64,000 bases of DNA from Providencia sp. Its GTDB lineage: Bacteria; Pseudomonadota; Gammaproteobacteria; Enterobacterales; Enterobacteriaceae. The stretch lies in assembly GCF_003533305.1 (NCBI RefSeq), contig NZ_DOEH01000019.1, positions 102,445-166,444 on the forward strand, in the 5' to 3' direction. Position numbers and translations under genes: made by a program. Below are positions 58,600-64,000 of this stretch, in pieces. Under the pieces are notes generated by a model. The model made no database searches. It saw only the letters and a list, made by a program, of their open reading frames with translations, and was not told the origin of the DNA. Every line of letters starts with the position of its first letter. Position 1 is the stretch's first letter.

Positions 58600-59598
58600 T
58601 CATAGGCAAGTTTTTTTATCGTTTGAGATAATGTTTTTTATTTCACTTAGAATAGTTTTAGCACCAATTTCATCAAGCTGAGCTTGCACAGGTAAATACC
58701 ACCAGTTAGCTTGTGCAAAAGACTGGCATTTAACTGCATCTTTTTCTGTCATTAATAAACATTCATTTGGGTTAGTTAATGAGGCTAGCTGTTGTTGGTC
58801 ATAAGGTTGATGATCAGAAAAAGCGTAGGTTTTTATTACGTTTAATCCTTTGCTTTGCAAAGAATTAAAAAATCGAGGAGGATGTCCAATACCCGCCATA
58901 GCAATAACCGATTGCAATTGATTAACTGGACATCTCTTGCCACTCACAAGATTAACAGCAATATCCCCTTCAAGAGACATTAAGACTTCATTACCTTTCG
59001 GGCTCCCGCCATTAACAATCTGTGCGTTAACACTTTTTAAGCGTCCTGCGCGTTCACGCATAGGACCTGCTGGTAGCCACCATCCATTTCCAAAACGGCG
59101 TTGACCATCAATAACCACAATTTCATAATCTCGTTTTAAGGCATAATGCTGTAATCCATCATCTGTGATAATCACATCTAACGAATTATTAGCTAATAAA
59201 GCTTTAATCGCATCACTACGTTTAGGTGCAACGGCCACCGGTGATTTGGTTCTGTGCCAAATTAGCACAGGTTCATCACCCGCCGATGCCGTGGTCGTTT
59301 GATCATCGAGTAATAATGGATAATGCTCAGATTTACCACCATAGCCCCTAGAAACAACCCCAACACGATAACCTTCTTTGGTTAATGATTCTACTAACCA
59401 AATCACAACAGGCGTCTTACCGTTACCACCCGCCGTTAAATTGCCAACGATAACGACAGGGATCGGCGCTTGCCAAGAACGAAATAATCCAGTTTTGTAA
59501 CCAAGATGCCTTACTGCCGTTATCAATCCATACAATATGGATAACGGCAGTAATAAAATGTACAGCCAAGATTTACCGGACCAAATACGTTCAATCAT
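58600..59598 (-). CDS. lpxK: Tetraacyldisaccharide 4'-kinase LpxK
   Basis: Membrane-associated kinase that phosphorylates the 4' position of the lipid A disaccharide. An N-terminal membrane helix (about 11-32) precedes the P-loop [17 protein letters not shown] near 53-69. Other conserved parts are [28 protein letters not shown] and [11 protein letters not shown], and [11 protein letters not shown] late. Length 332 against 328 in E. coli. Its ATG overlaps the msbA stop by four bases, so the lipid A kinase and the flippase are made together. Confidence 0.95.
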   Translation of the reverse strand: MIERIWSGKSWLYILLLPLSILYGLITAVRHLGYKTGLFRSWQAPIPVVIVGNLTAGGNGKTPVVIWLVESLTKEGYRVGVVSRGYGGKSEHYPLLLDDQTTTASAGDEPVLIWHRTKSPVAVAPKRSDAIKALLANNSLDVIITDDGLQHYALKRDYEIVVIDGQRRFGNGWWLPAGPMRERAGRLKSVNAQIVNGGSPKGNEVLMSLEGDIAVNLVSGKRCPVNQLQSVIAMAGIGHPPRFFNSLQSKGLNVIKTYAFSDHQPYDQQQLASLTNPNECLLMTEKDAVKCQSFAQANWWYLPVQAQLDEIGAKTILSEIKNIISNDKKTCL

Positions 59599-61340
59599 TG
59601 CTTAAACTGTATACTATGTAATTGAGCATATGCGCCATCTTCAGCTAACAGCTTCGCATGATTCCCACGTTCAATAATATGTCCATCCTGAACGACTAGA
59701 ATTTCATCCGCATTTTCAATTGTAGACAGTCGATGAGCGATAACCAATGAAGTACGATTTTTCTGTAATTCATCAAGAGCAGCCTGGATAGCACGTTCAG
59801 ACTCGGTATCTAATGCCGATGTTGCTTCATCAAGGATCAAAATAGGAGAATCACGTAAAAGCGCACGTGCAATAGCGATACGCTGGCGCTGCCCACCAGA
59901 AAGCATCACGCCATTTTCACCAATTATGGTATCTAAGCCTTTATCCAATTTATCGATGAAGTCCATTGCATAAGCCATTTTAGCTGCTTTTTCAATCTGT
60001 TCGCGGCTATAGCTACCATCTGTTGCATAAGCAATATTATTTGCAATGGTATCGTTAAATAAATATACATGTTGCGATACTAATGCGACTTGGCTACGTA
60101 ATGATTCCAGCGTGTATTCACGAATATCATGACCATCAATGCGAATACTACCCTCATCAATGTCATAGAATCGAGTAATCAAATTTGCAATCGTTGATTT
60201 ACCAGAACCTGAACGACCGACTAAAGCAACTGATTTGCCTGCGGGTAAGGTAAATGAGATGTTATCTAACGCAGGATGATCTTTCGTTGCATAGGTAAAA
60301 GTGACATTTTCGAATTCAATATCACCTTTTACTTCTTTTAGCACTTTGGTGCCTTCATCTTTTTCTTGCTCGCTATCTAAAATAGCAAACAACGTCTGAC
60401 AAGCAGCCATACCGCGTTGGAATTGTGCGTTAACATTTGTGAGTGATTTTAAAGGGCGCATCAAGGCAAACATTGATGAAAAAACAACAGCGATAGTCCC
60501 TGACGTTAATTGCTCACGAATTTCAGGAAAGCTGGCGGCATAAAGTACAAAAGCCAATGCAAAAGACGCAATCAATTGAACAATTGGGTCTGATATAGCT
60601 GAAGCAGTCACCATTTTCATATTTTGGCGACGCATATTATTACTGACTTTACCAAAACGTTCAGTTTCAACTTTTTGCCCACCAAAAATTAAAACTTCTT
60701 TGTGCCCTTTCAACATTTGTTCAGCACTAGCAGTTACATGTCCCATACCCGTTTGCATATTTTTACTAATTGAGCGAAAACGTTTAGAAACAATACGAAT
60801 AGTGATTGAAACAACTGGTGCGATTACAATCAAAATAAGCGATAACTGCCAGCTATAATAGAACATCATCGCAAACAAACCGATGATATAAGCACTTTCA
60901 CGGATAATCGTGATTAAAGCACCTGATGACGATGAAGCAACCTGTTCAGAGTCATAGGTGATCCGAGACAATAAAGTCCCTGTTGATTGCTGATCAAAAA
61001 AACTAACTGGCATTCCCATCATATGACCAAAAAGTTTTCGGCGCATATTCATTACAACTTTGCCAGATACCCACGAGACACAATAGGTAGAAACGAAGCT
61101 AGACAAGCCACGAATAATAACCAACCCTAACACAGCTATAGGTAGCCATTTTAAAACGTCGTTATCAGCTTTATCAAAGCCTTCATCAAGTAAAGGTTTT
61201 AACAAGGAAATCATGAACGCATCGCCAGCGGCGTTAATGACAAGCGCTATCGCTGCAACGATTAAACCCGCTTTAAACGGCGCGATAATCGGCCATAAGC
61301 GACGAAATGTTTGTTTTGTAGAAAGATCTATATCATTCAT
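59595..61340 (-). CDS. msbA: Lipid A flippase MsbA
   Basis: Homodimeric ABC exporter that flips core-lipid A across the inner membrane. Six membrane helices lie in about 1-330 and the ATPase domain in 340-581. Walker A is [11 protein letters not shown]-loop [12 protein letters not shown], signature [16 protein letters not shown], Walker [12 protein letters not shown], and the switch His is in IAHRLSTI. Length 581 against 582 in E. coli. It lies 38 bases after comEC and overlaps lpxK, so a comEC-msbA-lpxK transcript is likely. Confidence 0.97.
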   Translation of the reverse strand: MNDIDLSTKQTFRRLWPIIAPFKAGLIVAAIALVINAAGDAFMISLLKPLLDEGFDKADNDVLKWLPIAVLGLVIIRGLSSFVSTYCVSWVSGKVVMNMRRKLFGHMMGMPVSFFDQQSTGTLLSRITYDSEQVASSSSGALITIIRESAYIIGLFAMMFYYSWQLSLILIVIAPVVSITIRIVSKRFRSISKNMQTGMGHVTASAEQMLKGHKEVLIFGGQKVETERFGKVSNNMRRQNMKMVTASAISDPIVQLIASFALAFVLYAASFPEIREQLTSGTIAVVFSSMFALMRPLKSLTNVNAQFQRGMAACQTLFAILDSEQEKDEGTKVLKEVKGDIEFENVTFTYATKDHPALDNISFTLPAGKSVALVGRSGSGKSTIANLITRFYDIDEGSIRIDGHDIREYTLESLRSQVALVSQHVYLFNDTIANNIAYATDGSYSREQIEKAAKMAYAMDFIDKLDKGLDTIIGENGVMLSGGQRQRIAIARALLRDSPILILDEATSALDTESERAIQAALDELQKNRTSLVIAHRLSTIENADEILVVQDGHIIERGNHAKLLAEDGAYAQLHSIQFKQ

Positions 61341-61378
61341 GCTTTTATTACCAGACTTAATGTAAGCGCACTATTCTA

Positions 61379-63787
61379 CTAGGGAAATAGCAGATCACCA
61401 AACCACAGATGGTACCACCGAGGATTAATTTCATTTCGATAGCGTAAAGTATTTATTTTTTCTTTTTTAAACCATAGAGTTAACTGCCCTGTCTCAGACG
61501 TATTCAACCATTTAATATTATTCTGTTTATACCTAAAATGCACTTTATCAGCAGGTATTTTCCATGGGCTATACCGCGCAGAAGAGACTATCGCTGTCGA
61601 TGGGCTAACAGTTCTTAAAAATAATGCCGTTGAAGAAGTACTACTTCCATGATGAGGTGCAAATAAAATATCTGAACGTAATTTATTTCGATACATTGCC
61701 ACCATCATTTTTTCACCTTGTTTTTCTAAATCACCAGTGAGCAAAATTTTATGATAACCATCCGTCAATTGAATAACACACGAATCATTATTATGTGAAA
61801 TTTCAGATAACTTTTCAGGCCAAAGTACTTCAAAACTAAGTTTTCCCCATTGCCACTGTTGCCCTTTATAGCAAGGAAGATGCTTATGTTTAAATAAGTG
61901 ATTACTCACAACAACCCGTTTATCTCTTACGAAGCGACTATTTTTATTTGAATGACTTTTGCGTCCAGAATTATTATAGCGTCCAAAGCTACTACGTACA
62001 CTGAGCCATGGGTAATAATTAATGAGGTCAGTCACTCCTCCAGTATGATCTAAATGATTGTGGCTAAGAATCAGTCCCATTGGAGTAATGCTGTGATGTT
62101 TTAGAAAAGGAATAATTTGCCGTTTTGCATTACTTTCTCCCTGCCATCGATTCCCCGTATCATAGAGTAGCGCTAAATTGTTTTGCTCAATCACCACAGC
62201 TAAGCCATGACCTATATCCAATACAGTTAAGCTCCAGTCACCTCTAGGTTCTATTTCTCGCATTCTATCCGTTAATACTAAAACAATTACACACCCCAAT
62301 AAGCCAATATAATTTTTATACCAACTAAATAGGATGACTAAGGCAACTACCCAACATATTAGTAAAAAATAATAAGGAAACGTATTTAATTCAAACCAAA
62401 AACCACTTAAAAACCCCAATGGCTTCATACCAAAGCCAATAACTTCGTCAATAAAAACAAAGAGCCAATTTTGTACGTAAGTAACGGGTATCAAAAAAAT
62501 ACAAAAAATAATAGGTACGACAATCCACGAGATAAGAGGAACAAACCAAAGATTGGCGAAAAAACTCATCACGTTGATGCCTTTAAACAAAATGACTTGT
62601 ATGGGAATTAATAAAATGAGCAACCCAATCTGCAAATGAATTAACGGTAAAATTTTACTCACAATTTTTCGTTGATTCATGCTTGAAGATAGGGGAAATA
62701 CAGTAAACCAATATAATATTGCCAGTACCGCAAAACTCGACAACCAAAAACTGTCTGAAAGGATAGATAATGGATCAAAAAATAAGATACAACCGATACT
62801 CCATATCGCCCATCGCCATGAAAAGCAGTAAAACGGTTGCTTACGAATATACACCCATAACAACAATGCCAGTAATGCTCGAGTTGCAGGAATAGCAAAA
62901 TTGGATACCCAAGCGTAAAGAAAGGCAAAAATTAATCCCAGTATAATCGGTATGTTTTGACTCACTAACCTAACAGGAAACAAATACTGTAATAATCGAG
63001 CAAATAAATATCCTAAAAGATAGGACATACCGATATGCAAACCAGATATTGCAATCAGATGAGTAAGACCTGTATTTTGTAGCAATACCGAATGCTCTGG
63101 TGGCAATAAATTACGCTCACCAAACATTAAAGCGTAAATAATACCTGAATATTTAAGTGGGCTTATTCCATCAACAAACTGATTAATTACCTGCTGCCTA
63201 AAAGAACAATGCTCATTTAATATTACACTTTTCTTATTCTTTAAAGTTCCGATAACACGCTGAGCTAATTGATAGCGTTGTTGGTTAAATCCCCCTTCAT
63301 TCAATGATGAATGTAATGGATTCAATTTTGCTTGTAGTTGCCATTTCTGTCCCGCACAAATTTTTATTTTAGAATGTCCCTTTCTTTTCCATGTTGCATA
63401 CAGCGGTGGAAATACCACTATTGAATCTATATGATCAATTCGGACTTTAAGCTTTTGTTCTATGTCATCACTTAATGGAATGCTAACAACAGTGATATCT
63501 AATTGGTGGTGCTGCTTAGAAAGTAAGTTTATTTTTTGTTTTAAATCGATACCGTGCCAGCAGCCCCATAAAAAAATCATCATGATCAAAATGATAAACT
63601 TACCGATTCTATTAATTTTACAAAAAAGCAGAAACAAAAACAGGATTGCAAAAATAACTAACGTACTATTTATATTGGGTAATTTTGGTAAAAAAAGAAG
63701 GGGTAACACACCGATAATTACTGCAATCGCAGCCTCTGTATATGAAAGGGAAATCGTTTTTTTATTCTGATATTCCCCCCCATTCAT
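61379..63787 (-). CDS. comEC: ComEC/Rec2 DNA uptake channel protein
   Basis: Inner membrane channel for uptake of single-stranded DNA in natural competence. The N-terminal region has several membrane helices and a DUF4131 OB-like part (about 60-190). The competence domain (about 215-480) has LTHLIAISGLHIGMSYLLGY. A C-terminal metallo-beta-lactamase-like domain (about 520-760) carries LSHNHLDHTGG and APHHGSSTSS. Length 802 against 754 for E. coli YcaI. An ATG with no strong ribosome binding site (GAGGC about 10 bases upstream) starts MNGGEYQNKK. A perfect CRP-S operator lies 131-152 bases upstream. msbA and lpxK follow. Confidence 0.92.
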   Translation of the reverse strand: MNGGEYQNKKTISLSYTEAAIAVIIGVLPLLFLPKLPNINSTLVIFAILFLFLLFCKINRIGKFIILIMMIFLWGCWHGIDLKQKINLLSKQHHQLDITVVSIPLSDDIEQKLKVRIDHIDSIVVFPPLYATWKRKGHSKIKICAGQKWQLQAKLNPLHSSLNEGGFNQQRYQLAQRVIGTLKNKKSVILNEHCSFRQQVINQFVDGISPLKYSGIIYALMFGERNLLPPEHSVLLQNTGLTHLIAISGLHIGMSYLLGYLFARLLQYLFPVRLVSQNIPIILGLIFAFLYAWVSNFAIPATRALLALLLWVYIRKQPFYCFSWRWAIWSIGCILFFDPLSILSDSFWLSSFAVLAILYWFTVFPLSSSMNQRKIVSKILPLIHLQIGLLILLIPIQVILFKGINVMSFFANLWFVPLISWIVVPIIFCIFLIPVTYVQNWLFVFIDEVIGFGMKPLGFLSGFWFELNTFPYYFLLICWVVALVILFSWYKNYIGLLGCVIVLVLTDRMREIEPRGDWSLTVLDIGHGLAVVIEQNNLALLYDTGNRWQGESNAKRQIIPFLKHHSITPMGLILSHNHLDHTGGVTDLINYYPWLSVRSSFGRYNNSGRKSHSNKNSRFVRDKRVVVSNHLFKHKHLPCYKGQQWQWGKLSFEVLWPEKLSEISHNNDSCVIQLTDGYHKILLTGDLEKQGEKMMVAMYRNKLRSDILFAPHHGSSTSSTALFLRTVSPSTAIVSSARYSPWKIPADKVHFRYKQNNIKWLNTSETGQLTLWFKKEKINTLRYRNEINPRWYHLWFGDLLFP

Positions 63788-63917
63788 ATTTTATGCCTCG
63801 TTAAGTTAATAAGATAAACGACAACATAAATTATACTTTCCTACATTTTTACTTATCTTAATTTGAAATACAAAGCCGTTCGCAAATATTGTGTTGGCTC
63901 GTATTACACCATAAATT
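63788..63917 (-). promoter_or_regulatory. comEC promoter region
   Basis: AT-rich DNA between the CRP-S site and the comEC start. No strong -10 lies at the exact class II distance, which is common for CRP-S promoters, so the start of transcription was not fixed. Confidence 0.4.
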
Positions 63918-63939
63918 AATTGCGAAGCGCTTCGCAAAA
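63918..63939 (-). promoter_or_regulatory. Perfect CRP-S (Sxy-dependent CRP) site of comEC
   Basis: The sequence contains TTGCGAAGCGCTTCGCAA, an exact 18-bp palindrome. It fits the CRP-S form TGCGA-N6-TCGCA, which differs from ordinary CRP sites (TGTGA-N6-TCACA) and needs Sxy for activation. It stands upstream of comEC, a known member of the competence regulon in related groups. Confidence 0.82.
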
Positions 63940-63974
63940 CACTCAATATTTATAAAAACCCACTTGATATATAC

Positions 63975-64000
63975 GGAGTTTGCGGAGTTTGCGGAGTTTG
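63975..64000. repeat. 9-bp tandem repeat GGAGTTTGC at the window edge
   Basis: Two full copies and a third of eight bases run into the end of the window, so the array may continue. It lies upstream of the comEC CRP-S site. Confidence 0.85.

Noticed and set aside
1..64000. CRISPR arrays, tRNA or rRNA genes, prophage or IS elements
   Set aside because: No regularly spaced repeats, cloverleaf-like sequences, transposase or integrase frames were found.

Overview
The window is a chromosomal stretch of an AT-rich gammaproteobacterium of the order Enterobacterales. Gene content, protein sequences and order follow the Escherichia coli region from yccU to ycaI almost gene for gene. Base composition and protein style point to the Morganellaceae, most likely Providencia; this genus call rests on recalled similarity, not on a search.

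Layout. (1) 1-6.2 kb: CoA-binding protein YccU, methylglyoxal synthase, helicase IV, the FUSC-type membrane protein YccS and the competence activator Sxy/TfoX. (2) 6.2-12.2 kb: LexA-controlled sulA, ompA, the Ter macrodomain organiser matP, an unlisted 58-aa GhoT/OrtT-type membrane toxin, Lon-like lonB, fabA with overlapping FadR and FabR operators, and the unlisted ribosome modulation factor gene rmf. (3) 12.5-20.1 kb, minus strand: rlmL-uup-pqiA-pqiB-pqiC. (4) 20.2-33.3 kb: ycbX, zapC, pyrD, pepN, pncB, asnS, ompF and aspC, with a large palindromic intergenic repeat ahead of asnS. (5) 33.4-43.6 kb: one 3390-codon gene for a giant toxin, set between aspC and gloC, which are neighbours in E. 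coli. (6) 43.7-48 kb: gloC, the Tat substrate ycbK, the L,D-transpeptidase ldtD and acid phosphatase aphA. (7) 48.4-57.8 kb: the condensin operon cmoM-mukF-mukE-mukB, then elyC, kdsB and ycaR. (8) 58-64 kb: a divergent cold-shock protein, lpxK, msbA and the DNA-uptake channel gene comEC.

The most unusual object is the giant toxin. It reads, from the N-terminus, as a papain-like cysteine protease, an ExoY/CyaA-type nucleotidyl cyclase, a C80 autoprocessing protease with the catalytic His-Cys spacing of TcdB, a second C80 copy with its catalytic residues lost, a region with a degenerate protease-like motif, a TcdA/TcdB-type pore-forming segment, and a long RTX calcium-binding tail. It mixes clostridial-toxin, MARTX and RTX parts in one polypeptide. 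No secretion or acylation gene lies beside it.

A second theme is competence control. A perfect CRP-S type operator (TGCGA-N6-TCGCA) lies upstream of comEC, and a half-degenerate version lies upstream of sxy in the same intergenic space as the LexA box of sulA. Gene starts were moved inward from the longest reading frame where a Shine-Dalgarno sequence and homolog length supported it (yccU, helD, yccS, rlmL, pyrD, ompF, aphA, mukE, ycaR). No tRNA, rRNA, CRISPR array, transposase or phage gene was seen.
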